Assembly (NCBI RefSeq): GCF_015209505.1
Contig: NZ_JADEYC010000037.1
Coordinates: 1 to 63,274, forward strand
Direction: 5' to 3'
DNA from: Saccharopolyspora montiporae
GTDB lineage: Bacteria > Actinomycetota > Actinomycetes > Mycobacteriales > Pseudonocardiaceae
DNA: 63,274 nucleotides
Positions 22,437 to 32,091 of this stretch are shown here, one piece after another. Position 1 is the first letter of the stretch. Each line of letters starts with the position of its first letter. A program made the position numbers and the translations under genes. The notes beneath the pieces were generated by a model. The model was not told where the DNA came from and did no database searches. It saw only the letters and a program-made list of their open reading frames with translations.

Positions 22437-23219
22437 TCAGACCAGCTTCTGCCCGGCCAGGAACTCGACCACGGCCACGCCGCCCGAGCCCTCGTCGGTG
22501 ACCTGCTGACCGGCCTGCTTCGGCGGCGCCGGCGCGGACTCGACCACCTGGGTGGCCGCGTTGGCCAGCCCGACCTCGCTCGCCTCGATCCCGGCATCGG
22601 CCAGCGACAACGTGGTCACCGGCTTCTTCTTGGCCGCCATGATCCCCTTGAACGACGGGTACCGCGGCTCGTTGATCTTCTCCGTCACCGACACGACGGC
22701 GGGCAGGTTCGCCTCCAGCGTCGTGATCCCGGCGTCGGTCTCGCGCTCCACACCCACGGTCGACCCGTCGGTGGTCACCTTGCGCGCGTAGGTCAGCTGC
22801 GGCCAGCCGAGCAGCTCGGCCACCATCGCGGGCACCGCGCCCGACCGGCCGTCGGTGGCCTCGTTGCCGGCGATCACCAGATCCACCGACTCCACCGTGC
22901 CCACGACCTTGGCCAGGGCCCGCGCCGTCGCCGGCGCATCGCTGCCGTGCAGCGCCTCATCGGACAGGTGCACCGCCTTGTCGGCCCCCATCGACAGCGC
23001 CTTGCGGATCGCGTCCGTGGCCCGGTCCGGGCCCAGGCACACCACGGTCACCTCGCCGCCTTGCGCTTCCTTGATCAGCAGCGCCTCCTCGACGGCGCGC
23101 TCGTTGATCTCATCCAGAACCGCATCGGCCGACTCGCGATCCAACGTGTGATCCGCATCGGTGAGCTTCCGCTCGGAATACGTGTCGGGCACCTGCTTAA
23201 CCAGCACGACGATGTTCAT
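22437..23219 (-). CDS. etfB: Electron transfer flavoprotein beta subunit
   Basis: EtfB pairs with EtfA and binds AMP structurally. The 260-residue product begins MNIVVLVKQVPDTYSERKL and has the AMP-loop region VIAGNEATDGRSGAVPAMVAELLG and the recognition-loop segment EPRYPSFKGIMAAKKKP. The ATG 23219 sits at the left of a 288-base divergent gap to degV, which presumably holds the etfBA promoter. Its pairing with fatty-acid and acyl-CoA genes elsewhere in the window is consistent with beta-oxidation. Confidence 0.96.
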   Translation of the reverse strand: MNIVVLVKQVPDTYSERKLTDADHTLDRESADAVLDEINERAVEEALLIKEAQGGEVTVVCLGPDRATDAIRKALSMGADKAVHLSDEALHGSDAPATARALAKVVGTVESVDLVIAGNEATDGRSGAVPAMVAELLGWPQLTYARKVTTDGSTVGVERETDAGITTLEANLPAVVSVTEKINEPRYPSFKGIMAAKKKPVTTLSLADAGIEASEVGLANAATQVVESAPAPPKQAGQQVTDEGSGGVAVVEFLAGQKLV

Positions 23220-23507
23220 GGGCCCTCTCCGACCTCCTGCGGACTGACGACACTCGCTGGTCGCCCAGCGGCTTTGCTTCCGTACCCGGAATACACCCCG
23301 GGAGGTTGACCTTGCCACAGCGCCTCGACAACGAGCACAGTGATGCCAACCACGGCAAATGTTACTTGCCGGTAGCCCCCGTGCAATGTGCGGCTGCACG
23401 TGACGGTACTCACCATTCGGCGGGCACGGCGGGCGAATGCGGCAATCGGTCCCCGCAGGTGGCGCAGGGCGATATGAATCCTGCTCACCTCTCAGTAGCC
23501 TGATCGC

Positions 23508-24350
23508 ATGAAACAACGCGTCGCCATCGTCACGGACTCGACGGCTTCCCTCCCCGCGGAGACCGCCGAACAGCTGGGCATCGCCGTGGTGCAGCTGGAA
23601 CTGGCCGTCGGCCAGGAGGTCAACGACGAACGCCGCGTCCCGCACCCGCAGCTGGCCGACGCCATGCAGGCGGGCACCCCGGTGGACACCAGCGAACCGC
23701 CCGCCCCGGCGTTCTTCTGGAACTACTCCGACGCGCAGGCAGCCGACGCCGAAGCGGTCATCTCGGTGCACATCTCCGAAGGCCTTTCCCAGACCTGCTC
23801 CTCCGCGCGGGCCGCCGCCGACGAAGTCGCCGTCCCGGTCTACGTGGTGGACTCCCGGCTCGTCGGCCTCGGACTCGGCTTCCCGGCGCTGGCCGCCGCC
23901 GAAGCCGCCGCGGCGGGGGCCGGACCGCAGCACGTGATGGATGTGCTGGAGCAGCGGATGCGCACCACCACGCAGCTGCTCTACGTCGACACACTCGAAC
24001 ACCTGCGCCGCGGCGGGCGCATCGGACGTGCGGCGGCATGGCTCGGCCAGACGCTGTCGATCAAGCCCGTCCTCGAAGTCAAGGACGGCATCATCGACCA
24101 GCTCGCCAAGGGGATCGGGCAGGACCGGGCGCTGGCCAAGGGGGTGCGCAGCGCAGTGCAGCGCGCCGGGAACGGCCCGGTCGACGTGGGCGTGGAGCAC
24201 TTCCAGTGCGCCGAGCGCGCCCAGCGGGTGCTGGACGAGCTGCGCGAACAACTCCCCCGGGTGCGGCGCGCCGTGCTGTCCGAAACCAGCGCGGTCCTCG
24301 GTGCGCACGCAGGCCCGGGCGCGCTCGGCATCACCGTTTCCCCCGCCTGA
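23508..24350 (+). CDS. DegV family fatty-acid-binding protein
   Basis: The 280-residue protein starts VAIVTDSTASLPAETAEQLG and has the family segments VISVHISEGLSQTCSSA and VDTLEHLRRGGRIGRAAAWLG. DegV proteins bind a fatty acyl chain; in several bacteria (FakB) they present it to a kinase for phospholipid synthesis. No FakA-like kinase is in this window. ATG 23508 starts the first gene to the right of the etfB divergent gap. Family is clear; the physiological role is inferred. Confidence 0.93.
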   Translation: MKQRVAIVTDSTASLPAETAEQLGIAVVQLELAVGQEVNDERRVPHPQLADAMQAGTPVDTSEPPAPAFFWNYSDAQAADAEAVISVHISEGLSQTCSSARAAADEVAVPVYVVDSRLVGLGLGFPALAAAEAAAAGAGPQHVMDVLEQRMRTTTQLLYVDTLEHLRRGGRIGRAAAWLGQTLSIKPVLEVKDGIIDQLAKGIGQDRALAKGVRSAVQRAGNGPVDVGVEHFQCAERAQRVLDELREQLPRVRRAVLSETSAVLGAHAGPGALGITVSPA

Positions 24351-24668
24351 CACGGGTTCTCGGTCGGATACGGGTTCTCGGTCCGGCGCGGGACCGCCGG
24401 CTGCTCGGCCCGATCGCGAATCCCCCCCCGCACGAGGCCGCATGTGCCGAGATGAGCAGACGGAGCCCGCAGATGCGGGTGGCTTCTCACCAACTCGTGT
24501 GATGCGAACAGGGGTTCGACGGGTGCAGGCTGGACTCGTGATCATCGGTGGCGGTGGTCACGACGACAGCGGTGGTCTCGACGACACCGGAACCGCTCGG
24601 CGGAGGCGACCATGGCACCGAACCCGGACCCGCACCACGTGCGCACCGCGCGGCGCAGCACCCGGCCG
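24351..24668. other. 318-base gap with a direct 14-base repeat, no gene seen
   Basis: Between the convergent degV and hrpA stops I see no convincing gene; short frames here lack ribosome sites and family features. The one structural feature is ACGGGTTCTCGGTC at 24352-24365, repeated exactly at 24370-24383 (period 18). A run of eight C residues lies near 24424. Long, partly Thr/Val-rich frames on both strands are read-through artefacts of GC-rich DNA. Confidence 0.6.
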
Positions 24669-27600
24669 TCACACCGCGACGTCGTCCATGCTGCGGTGAA
24701 TCCGCTTGGCGGAGACGGGATGCGCCGTGCCGACGGACTGGGCGAACAGGCTCACGCGGAACTCCTCGATCATCCATCCGATCCGCTGCAACCCGCTGCT
24801 CGGCGCCTGCCCGTCCGGGACGCGGGCCAGCAGGTCGCGGTACCGGTCCTCGACCTCGTGCACCTGGTCCATCCACTCCGCGTCGCGCTGCGGGTGGTGG
24901 CGGATCTTCTCCAGGCGCTGCTCGACCGCCCGCAGGTAGCGGACCAGGTCCGGCAGGCGGTCCCACCCGGTGCCGGCGACGAATCCCGGGTACACCAGGG
25001 CGTCGAGCTGCTCGCGGACGTCGTCGAACGCCTCCCGCGGGAAACCGCTCGACCGGTCGGCCAACGCGGTCTCCACCTGCTGCCGGACCGCGAGCACGGA
25101 TTCCACCTTGGACACGGTGTCCGCCGTCGTCGGGCCGAGCCGCCGCCCGACCTCATCGCGCAGCGCCGCGAACGCCTCCCGGTCCCACGCCGGCCCACCC
25201 GCCGCGTCGACGAGCTTGTCCACCGCGCAATCCGCGCAGTCGGCCAGCACAGCGTCCAGGCTTCCGTCCGGATTGCTGCCCAGCACGAGCTTCGCGCCGG
25301 CGCTCAGCCCCCGCTGCAACGACTTCAGCGGGTTCGGCAGCTGCAGCAGCAGCAACCGCCGGGTACCGCGCCGCATCGCGCGCTGCTGCTCGCGCTCGGT
25401 GTCGAAGGTGCGGACCCCGACGCTTTCGCCCTCGTCCACCAGGGCCGGGTAGGCGCGCACCGGGTGGCCGGATCGCTGCCGCTCGAAGGTGCGCGGGAGG
25501 CTGTCCAGCTCCCACTCGCGCAGTCCGCTGCGTTCCAGTTCGTCGGCCGCGGCCGAGATCTCGGCCCGCAGGTCGGGTTTCAGCTCCTGGCGCAGCTGCT
25601 CCAGGTCCACGGACTCGCCCAGCTTGCGACCCTCGCCGTCCACGACGCGGAAGGTCATCGTCAAGTGGTCCGGAACCCGCTGCCAGTCCCACGCATCGGT
25701 GGGCACGGTGACTCCGGTCATCGCCCGGAGCTGGTCCTGCAGCCCGGCCACCAGCCCACCCTGCCCGGCAGGCATCCGCGCGAGCGCGGCCTTGGCGAAG
25801 TCCGGTGCGGGAACGAAGTTGCGGCGCAGCGGTTTCGGGAGCGATTTCAGCAGCGCGGTCACCAGTTCCTCGCGCAACCCCGGGATCTGCCAGTCGAAAC
25901 CCTCCGCGGAGATCTGGTTGAGCACCGCCAGCGGGATGTGCGCGGTGACGCCGTCGGCATCGGTGCCGGGCTCGAACTGGTAGGACAGCGCGAGTTCGTG
26001 CGAACCCTGCCGCCAGGCGTCCGGGTAGTCGGCATCGCTGACCCCGGCGGAATCTTCGTTGATCAGCATGGACTTGTCGAAGTCGAGCAGATCCGGACTC
26101 TGCCGGCGGACCTTCTTCCACCAGGAGTCGAAGTGCCTGCCCGACACGACCTCATCGCCCACTCGGCGGTCGTAGAACTCGAACAGCGTCTCGTCATCGA
26201 CGAGGATGTCGTGCCGCCGCGCCCGCTCCTCCAGATCGGCGACCTCGTCGAGCAGCGCCCGGTTCCGGTGGAAGAAGGCGTGTTCGGTGTCCCAGTCGCC
26301 CTCGACCAGCGCATGCCGGATGAACAGCTCCCGGCTGACCTCCGGATCGATGCGGCCATAGCTGACCTTGCGGTCCACCACGAGCGGAATGCCGTAGAGG
26401 GTGACGCGTTCGGTGGCCACGACCGCCGCGCGCTTCTTCTCCCAGCGCGGCTCGCTGTAGGTCCGTTTGACCAGGTGCTGGGCCAGCCGCTCGATCCACT
26501 CCGGCTCGACCCTGGCCACCACCCGCGCCCACAGCCGCGAGGTCTCCACGAGCTCGGCGGCGACGACCCACTGCGGGGGCTTCTTGAACAGCGCGGAGCC
26601 GGGGAACACCGCGAACTTGGCGTTGCGCGCGCCGAGGAACTCGTTGCTCGTCCGTCCGCGCTGCTGCCCCTTCTTGTCGAGTTCGCGCAACCCGACGTGC
26701 GAGAGCAGCCCGGCCAGCAGCGACTGGTGGATGCGGATCGGATCGGCCTGCTGATCGGCCAGCGTCATCCCCATCGTCTTCGTCATCTGGCGCAGCTGCA
26801 GGTACAGGTCCTGCCACTCGCGCACCCGCAGGTGGTTGAGGAACTCGTTGCGGCACATCTTGCGGAACTGGTTGGCCGACAGCTCCTTCTGCTTGCCGCG
26901 CAGGTAGTGCCACAGGTTCAGGAACGCCAGGAAGTCCGATTCGTAGTCGGCCTCGACGAACCGAGCGTGCCGCTGGTCGGCAGCCTGCTGGTGCTCGGTG
27001 GGACGCTCCCGCGGGTCCTGAATGGACAGTGCGGCCGCGATCACCAGCACCTCGCGCACGCACCCGTTGCGTTCGGCCTCCAGCACCATGCGCGCCAGCC
27101 GCGGGTCGATCGGCAACTGCGCGAGCTTGCGCCCCACCCCGGTGAGCTGGTCGCCCTGGTCCTTCTTCGCACGCTCCAGCGCGCCGAGCTCGTGCAGCAG
27201 GTGCACACCGTCGGCGATCTGCCTGCGGTCCGGCGGCTCCAGGAACGGGAACGACTCGACCGCACCGAGTCCGAGCGAAGCCATCTGCAGGATGACCGAG
27301 GCGAGGTTCGTGCGCAGGATCTCCGGATCGGTGAACTCCGGGCGGGACAGGAAGTCCTGCTCCGAGTAGAGCCGGATACAGATGCCCTCGGACGTGCGGC
27401 CCGAGCGGCCCTTGCGCTGGTCGGCCGACGCCTGCGAGATCGGCTCGATCGGCAGCCGCTGCACCTTGGTGCGGAAGCTGTACCGCGAAATCCGGGCTGT
27501 ACCCGGGTCGATCACGTACTTGATGCCGGGCACGGTCAGCGAGGTCTCCGCGACGTTCGTGGCCAGCACGATGCGCCGCCCGCGGTGCGGCTGGAACGCG

Positions 27601-28613
27601 CGATGCTGCTCGGCGGCCGAGAGCCGAGCGTAGAGCGGCAAGACCTCCACGTCGGTCAGGTTCTGCTTGCCCAGGGCATCGGCGGTGTCCCGGATCTCGC
27701 GCTCACCGCTGAGGAACACCAGGATGTCGCCGGGCCCTTCCGCGCACAGCTCGTGCACGGCGTCGGTGATCGCCTGCGTCTGGTCGCGCAGCACGTCCTC
27801 GGAGTCGTCCGTGGAGTCCACGAGCGGGCGGTAGCGGACCTCGACCGGATAGGTGCGGCCGGACACCTCCACCACCGGCGCCCCGCCGAAATGCCGGGAG
27901 AAGCTCTCCGGATCGATCGTCGCCGAGGTGATGATCACCTTCAGGTCCGGCCGGCGGGGCAGCAGCTGCTTGAGGTAGCCGATGAGGAAATCGATGTTCA
28001 GGCTGCGCTCGTGCGCCTCGTCGATGATCAGCGTGTCGTAGCGGCGCAGCAGCCGGTCCCGCTGAATCTCGGCGAGCAGAATGCCGTCGGTCATCAGTTT
28101 GACCGAGGTGTCCTCCCCGGCCCGTTCGGTGAACCGCACCTGGTAGCCGATCGCATCACCGAGTTCGGTATCGAGCTCCTCGGCGACCCGCTCGGCGACG
28201 GTGCGCGCCGCGAGCCGCCGCGGCTGGGTGTGCCCGATCATGCCGCGCACCCCGCGGCCGAGTTCCAAGCACATCTTCGGCAGCTGCGTGGTTTTGCCCG
28301 ACCCCGTCTCCCCGGCGACGATCACGACCTGGTGGTCGCGGATGGCGGCCAGCAGGTCGTCGCGCCGGGCACTGACCGGCAGCCCATCGGGGTAGTCGAT
28401 CTCGGGGACCGCCGCGCGCCGCCGCTCGACGCGCGACTCCGCCGCCGCCACGTCGGTGGCGATCTCGTCGGTGACCCGGCGCAACGAGTCTTCGTCCCGG
28501 ATCTTGCGGGCGCCGTCGATGCGGCGGCGCAGCCGCCGCTCATCGGCCAGCACGAGTTCGGGAAGCCGGGCGCGCAGATCGGCGAGGTCGGATTTCACGG
28601 ACGGGTCAGCCAT
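24669..28613 (-). CDS. hrpA: ATP-dependent RNA helicase HrpA
   Basis: A DEAH-box RNA helicase of 1314 residues, close to the roughly 1300 of HrpA. After a charged N-terminus, Walker A (GETGSGKTT) is at residues 101-109 and DEAH at 198-201, followed by SATID and the helicase C motifs. The long C-terminal half with oligosaccharide-binding-like regions and HrpA-specific segments (YPDAWRQGSHELALSYQFEPG) is present. I used ATG 28613 (MADPSVKSDLADL); a longer frame to 28715 is compositionally poor. HrpA is implicated in processing structured mRNAs and ribosome-associated quality control. Confidence 0.95.
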   Translation of the reverse strand: MADPSVKSDLADLRARLPELVLADERRLRRRIDGARKIRDEDSLRRVTDEIATDVAAAESRVERRRAAVPEIDYPDGLPVSARRDDLLAAIRDHQVVIVAGETGSGKTTQLPKMCLELGRGVRGMIGHTQPRRLAARTVAERVAEELDTELGDAIGYQVRFTERAGEDTSVKLMTDGILLAEIQRDRLLRRYDTLIIDEAHERSLNIDFLIGYLKQLLPRRPDLKVIITSATIDPESFSRHFGGAPVVEVSGRTYPVEVRYRPLVDSTDDSEDVLRDQTQAITDAVHELCAEGPGDILVFLSGEREIRDTADALGKQNLTDVEVLPLYARLSAAEQHRAFQPHRGRRIVLATNVAETSLTVPGIKYVIDPGTARISRYSFRTKVQRLPIEPISQASADQRKGRSGRTSEGICIRLYSEQDFLSRPEFTDPEILRTNLASVILQMASLGLGAVESFPFLEPPDRRQIADGVHLLHELGALERAKKDQGDQLTGVGRKLAQLPIDPRLARMVLEAERNGCVREVLVIAAALSIQDPRERPTEHQQAADQRHARFVEADYESDFLAFLNLWHYLRGKQKELSANQFRKMCRNEFLNHLRVREWQDLYLQLRQMTKTMGMTLADQQADPIRIHQSLLAGLLSHVGLRELDKKGQQRGRTSNEFLGARNAKFAVFPGSALFKKPPQWVVAAELVETSRLWARVVARVEPEWIERLAQHLVKRTYSEPRWEKKRAAVVATERVTLYGIPLVVDRKVSYGRIDPEVSRELFIRHALVEGDWDTEHAFFHRNRALLDEVADLEERARRHDILVDDETLFEFYDRRVGDEVVSGRHFDSWWKKVRRQSPDLLDFDKSMLINEDSAGVSDADYPDAWRQGSHELALSYQFEPGTDADGVTAHIPLAVLNQISAEGFDWQIPGLREELVTALLKSLPKPLRRNFVPAPDFAKAALARMPAGQGGLVAGLQDQLRAMTGVTVPTDAWDWQRVPDHLTMTFRVVDGEGRKLGESVDLEQLRQELKPDLRAEISAAADELERSGLREWELDSLPRTFERQRSGHPVRAYPALVDEGESVGVRTFDTEREQQRAMRRGTRRLLLLQLPNPLKSLQRGLSAGAKLVLGSNPDGSLDAVLADCADCAVDKLVDAAGGPAWDREAFAALRDEVGRRLGPTTADTVSKVESVLAVRQQVETALADRSSGFPREAFDDVREQLDALVYPGFVAGTGWDRLPDLVRYLRAVEQRLEKIRHHPQRDAEWMDQVHEVEDRYRDLLARVPDGQAPSSGLQRIGWMIEEFRVSLFAQSVGTAHPVSAKRIHRSMDDVAV

Positions 28614-28763
28614 ACTCGGTCCAGGATAGAGAAGTCGCCCCACCGCCTGCCGCGGGTTTTCGCCAGCGCCACATCGGGGCCGACGCACCGCGTCCCTGGA
28701 CGTGACCCCGCACACGCCGCTGCGCGGACCGGTCGGGAGCAGCGGCGGTCCGGTACTGCGCCA

Positions 28764-29939
28764 TCAGGTCCGCTCAGCGCGGCACAGGAACGCCGTGGCG
28801 GTATCGCCGATCCTGGTGAGGACCACGGTTGCAGACGCGGATCCGGTGAGCTTGAGCCGCTTGCGCAGTGCATCCGGGTCAACATCGACACCGCGCACGA
28901 GGATCTCCGCGCTGCCCACGTCGTGGCTGCGCAGCAGGGCCCGCAACGCCTTCTCCCGGAAGCGGACCTGCGCCTGGACCCGGAAGGCCCGAACCCCGGC
29001 AGGCGGACGCGGCCCGGTGAGATAGGCGATGTGCGGGTCCAGCTGGCCCAAGCCCCAGCGGACCGCGTACTGGCGCACCAGTCCGGCCCGGACCACCGCC
29101 CCGTCCGGATCGACGATCCACTCCCCCGCCTCGATCACCGGGCAGTCATCGGGTTCCCGATCGGTGATGGTCCACGCACCCTCGCCGGTGAGCACCGTGC
29201 CGCGCCTGCGCACACCCGACTCGGCCAGATCACCGAACCACAGCGACGCCTCCCGAACCTGGCCGGACATCGACACGATCTCCACCTCGGCTTCATCCGG
29301 GACAGCATCGAAATCGAGGCCGGGGGCCGCCTTGACCACCAGGTCGCGACCGGCGTACGCGGCGAGCAGGTCGTCCAGCGGCGGCTCCAGCTCCGCAGGG
29401 TTCCACCGGCGCCGGCCGGTGTCGTCCCGGCGAGCCGGATCGGCCACGACCGCGGTGCCCCGGGTAGCCGGCTGCAGCGCATCGGCACGCACCAGCACGA
29501 CCTCCCGACCGCGGGCCGCGAGGTTGTGCTCGGCCATCGCCAGCCGCACCGGGTCCAGATCGGAGGCCACGCAGGTGCGCGCCACCGCCGCGAGCTGCTC
29601 GGCATCCGCGCCGATCGAACAGGTCACGTCGTGCACGTCCCGGCCGGCGAGGCGCTCGGCGCGGTGCTCGGCGACACGGGTGGCCGTGGCCTGCTGCAGC
29701 GCGGGATCCGTCAGCAACCAGGAGTCCGCGCCGGTCAACTTGCTGCGAGCACGCCGCCGCAGCACCCCCGTCTCCAGCACCGCGGCCGCGAAGCGCTCAC
29801 CGACCAGCGACCGCGCGCGGGCCACATCGGTGAGCCGCGTGGCCGCCGTCAGCTCCCACTCGTCCAACCGAGCCAGCGCATCGGCCCCCGCGGACGAACG
29901 CAGGAAGGCGACGTCTCGAAGGTCGAAGGAGTATCCCAC
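28764..29939 (-). CDS. THUMP-like class I SAM-dependent methyltransferase
   Basis: The 391-residue protein has an N-terminal helical part (LRDVAFLRSSAGADALARL), a Rossmann methyltransferase core (DVTCSIGADAEQLAAVA, CVASDLDPVRLAMAEHN, GTAVVADPARRDDTGRR) and a C-terminal THUMP-like domain (SAEILVRGVDVDPDALRKRLKL). This architecture is known in actinobacteria and is annotated as THUMP-like; the target, probably RNA, is not proven. I prefer GTG 29939 with GGGGAAG just upstream over two in-frame ATGs at 29954 and 29960 that lack a site. Confidence 0.85.
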   Translation of the reverse strand: MGYSFDLRDVAFLRSSAGADALARLDEWELTAATRLTDVARARSLVGERFAAAVLETGVLRRRARSKLTGADSWLLTDPALQQATATRVAEHRAERLAGRDVHDVTCSIGADAEQLAAVARTCVASDLDPVRLAMAEHNLAARGREVVLVRADALQPATRGTAVVADPARRDDTGRRRWNPAELEPPLDDLLAAYAGRDLVVKAAPGLDFDAVPDEAEVEIVSMSGQVREASLWFGDLAESGVRRRGTVLTGEGAWTITDREPDDCPVIEAGEWIVDPDGAVVRAGLVRQYAVRWGLGQLDPHIAYLTGPRPPAGVRAFRVQAQVRFREKALRALLRSHDVGSAEILVRGVDVDPDALRKRLKLTGSASATVVLTRIGDTATAFLCRAERT

Positions 29940-30050
29940 CGCACTTCCCCGCATCGGCATGGCATGACGAACCGGACCAGGATACGGCCGCGCGCAGCGG
30001 GGCAGTGCGGAGCCGGGCCCCGGCCGGGCCGCAACCCGGCCGGAAGGCGT

Positions 30051-30833
30051 TCACTCCCCGGTGAACTCCGCCTTGCCGGGCCCGTTCTCGATGAACGACC
30101 GCATACCGATCTCCTGGTCCTCCGTAGCGAAAGTACCGGTGAACAGGTGCGTTTCCAGCTTCAGGCCGCTGTCCAGATCCACGTCGAGCCCGCCGTCGAT
30201 GGCCGCCTTCGCGGCGGCGAGCGCCCGCGCCGCACCACCGGTGAACTGGTCGGCCCAACGCCGGGCCGCCGCGTAGACGTCGTCGGCCGGCACGGTCTCG
30301 TCGACCATGCCGAGCGCGAGCGCCTCATCGGCCCGGACGAACCGCCCGGTGTAGATGATGTCCTTGGCCTTGCTCGGGCCGATGAGCCGGGCCAGCCGCT
30401 GCGTCCCGCCGGCGCCGGGGATCACCCCGAGCAAGATCTCGGGCTGGCCGACCTTGACGTTCTCGCCCGCCACCCGGCGATCGCAGGCCAGCGCGAGCTC
30501 GAACCCGCCGCCGAGGGCGTACCCGGTCAGCGCGGCGACGGTGGGCTTGGGGATCGCGGCCACCGCGCTCAGCGCGCCGGACAGGCCCCGCTCCTCCTTG
30601 CGCGCCATCTGGGCGGCCGTCTTGTCCACCATCTCCTTGATGTCCGCGCCCGCCGCGAACACCTTCTCCCCGCCGTACACGATGACCGCGCGGATGTCGG
30701 CCCGCTCGGTGGCCTCGATCGCGGCGTCGCGCAGCTCCGCTTCGATCTGCTGGTTCAGCGCGTTCATCGGGGGCCGGTCCAACCGGATCGTCCCGACCGC
30801 ACCGTCCACTTCGAGCCTCACGAACTCACCCAC
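30051..30833 (-). CDS. Enoyl-CoA hydratase/isomerase
   Basis: A 260-residue crotonase-family enzyme that likely hydrates trans-2-enoyl-CoA in fatty-acid beta-oxidation. It has AAGADIKEM near residue 62, the oxyanion-forming GYALGGGFELALACD and the second catalytic-region segment PEILLGVIPGAGGTQRLARLIG. GTG 30833 has GGAGG 7 bases upstream and gives MGEFVRLEVDGAVGTIRLDRPP as expected. It stands between the methyltransferase and ABC ATPase genes on the same strand. Substrate chain length is not visible. Confidence 0.93.
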   Translation of the reverse strand: MGEFVRLEVDGAVGTIRLDRPPMNALNQQIEAELRDAAIEATERADIRAVIVYGGEKVFAAGADIKEMVDKTAAQMARKEERGLSGALSAVAAIPKPTVAALTGYALGGGFELALACDRRVAGENVKVGQPEILLGVIPGAGGTQRLARLIGPSKAKDIIYTGRFVRADEALALGMVDETVPADDVYAAARRWADQFTGGAARALAAAKAAIDGGLDVDLDSGLKLETHLFTGTFATEDQEIGMRSFIENGPGKAEFTGE

Positions 30834-30956
30834 GCGGCATCCTCCTCGTCGTGCAGCCATTCGTTGCGCCTCCGGCGGCGCAACATGCGCGCGAGTGGCA
30901 GGCTATCTGCCCGCACCGGGCGGCAACAGCGCCGCCGGGCACGTCGGACCGGAGGG

Positions 30957-31745
30957 TCAACCGCGCCGCCGCGCGAAGAACCGCTCACCGCTGCGCTGCA
31001 ACTCCAGGTCCTGGTCGAACGTCTTGGCGAGGTTCTCCTCGGTGAGCACCTGATCCAGCAGACCCTGGGCCACGACAGCGCCCTCGCGCAGCAGCAGTCC
31101 GTGGGTGAATCCCGGCGGGATCTCCTCCACGTGGTGGGTGACCAGGACCGAGGCCGGCGCATCCGGGTCCATGGCCAGCCCGGACAACCGGCCCACGAGA
31201 TCCTCCCGGCCTCCCAGGTCCAGGCCCGCGGCCGGTTCGTCCAGCAGCAGCAGCTCGGGGTCGGTCATCAGGGCCCGGGCGATCGTCGCCCGCTTGCGCT
31301 CGCCCTCGGACAGCGTCCCGAACGCGCGATCGGCCAGGTGCCCCACGCCGAGCAGGTCCAGGAGCTCCTGGGCCCGGTCGGTGTCCAGCGACTCGTACTC
31401 CTCGCGCCAGCGCCCCAGGACCGCGTATCCCGCGCTGACCACGACGTCGCGCACCACTTCTTCGCCGGGGATCCGCCCGGCCAGCGCCGACGAGCACAGC
31501 CCGATCCGGGGGCGCAGCTCGAACACGTTCGTCTTGCCGAGCCGTTCACCGAGCACGTCAACGGTCCCCGCGCTCGGGTACATCTCAGTGCTGGCCAACT
31601 TCAACAACGTCGTCTTGCCGGCACCGTTGGGCCCGAGCACCACCCAGCGCTCGTCCAGCTCCACCGACCAGTTCACGTCGGACAACAGCGCCGTACCGCC
31701 TCGCCGAACACCGACGCCATCCAGGTGGATGACCAGGTCGTCCAC
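30957..31745 (-). CDS. ABC transporter ATP-binding protein
   Basis: The 262-residue nucleotide-binding domain has Walker A GPNGAGKTT at residues 38-46, the signature LSEGERKR, Walker B LLLLDEPAAGLD and a switch His in VLVTHHVEEIPPGFT. It resembles the stand-alone Ylm/ModF-like ATPases without an adjacent permease; no membrane partner is encoded next to it. GTG 31745 has GGGGAGG 5 bases upstream; longer upstream reading is non-coding. Whether it drives transport or acts as a soluble ABC protein is unknown. Confidence 0.92.
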   Translation of the reverse strand: MDDLVIHLDGVGVRRGGTALLSDVNWSVELDERWVVLGPNGAGKTTLLKLASTEMYPSAGTVDVLGERLGKTNVFELRPRIGLCSSALAGRIPGEEVVRDVVVSAGYAVLGRWREEYESLDTDRAQELLDLLGVGHLADRAFGTLSEGERKRATIARALMTDPELLLLDEPAAGLDLGGREDLVGRLSGLAMDPDAPASVLVTHHVEEIPPGFTHGLLLREGAVVAQGLLDQVLTEENLAKTFDQDLELQRSGERFFARRRG

Positions 31746-32091
31746 GTCTACCTCCCCGCCGTGACGGACCGCAGCCCCGCCGCTGGGAGCACCCGGTTCA
31801 CGTTCCACCGGACCCCGCCGGGACCGGCGCATGCCTGGTCCATTGTTCCGCGTCCACCGGCGCGGGCCGCGGCGGGTCGGCAACCCGCACGCTCCGGGCA
31901 TCGGCGCCACTCGCGCATCGGACCCGGGCCTGCCCGCCCGCCGTGGCCCGGCGCGACGCTCCACCGCCCCTCCCCGCGCAGCCCATCCACCCCCGACCAC
32001 GTCCATCCACAGTGGACCGTCGGACCACCGGTGCGGCCGGCGTCGCCGAACCGCCCCACCGGCGCCACCGCGCGGCGTAGGTTGACCACTC
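31746..32091. other. 346-base divergent gap, no gene seen
   Basis: The gap lies between the starts of the ABC ATPase and the TPR-like gene, so it should hold both promoters. It contains the palindrome TCCACAGTGGA at 32006-32016. I could not place -10 or -35 boxes with confidence and saw no convincing small gene. Confidence 0.5.

Noticed and set aside
24351..24668. Small ORFs in the gap after degV
   Set aside because: No ribosome site, no recognised family and poor codon composition; better explained as non-coding.
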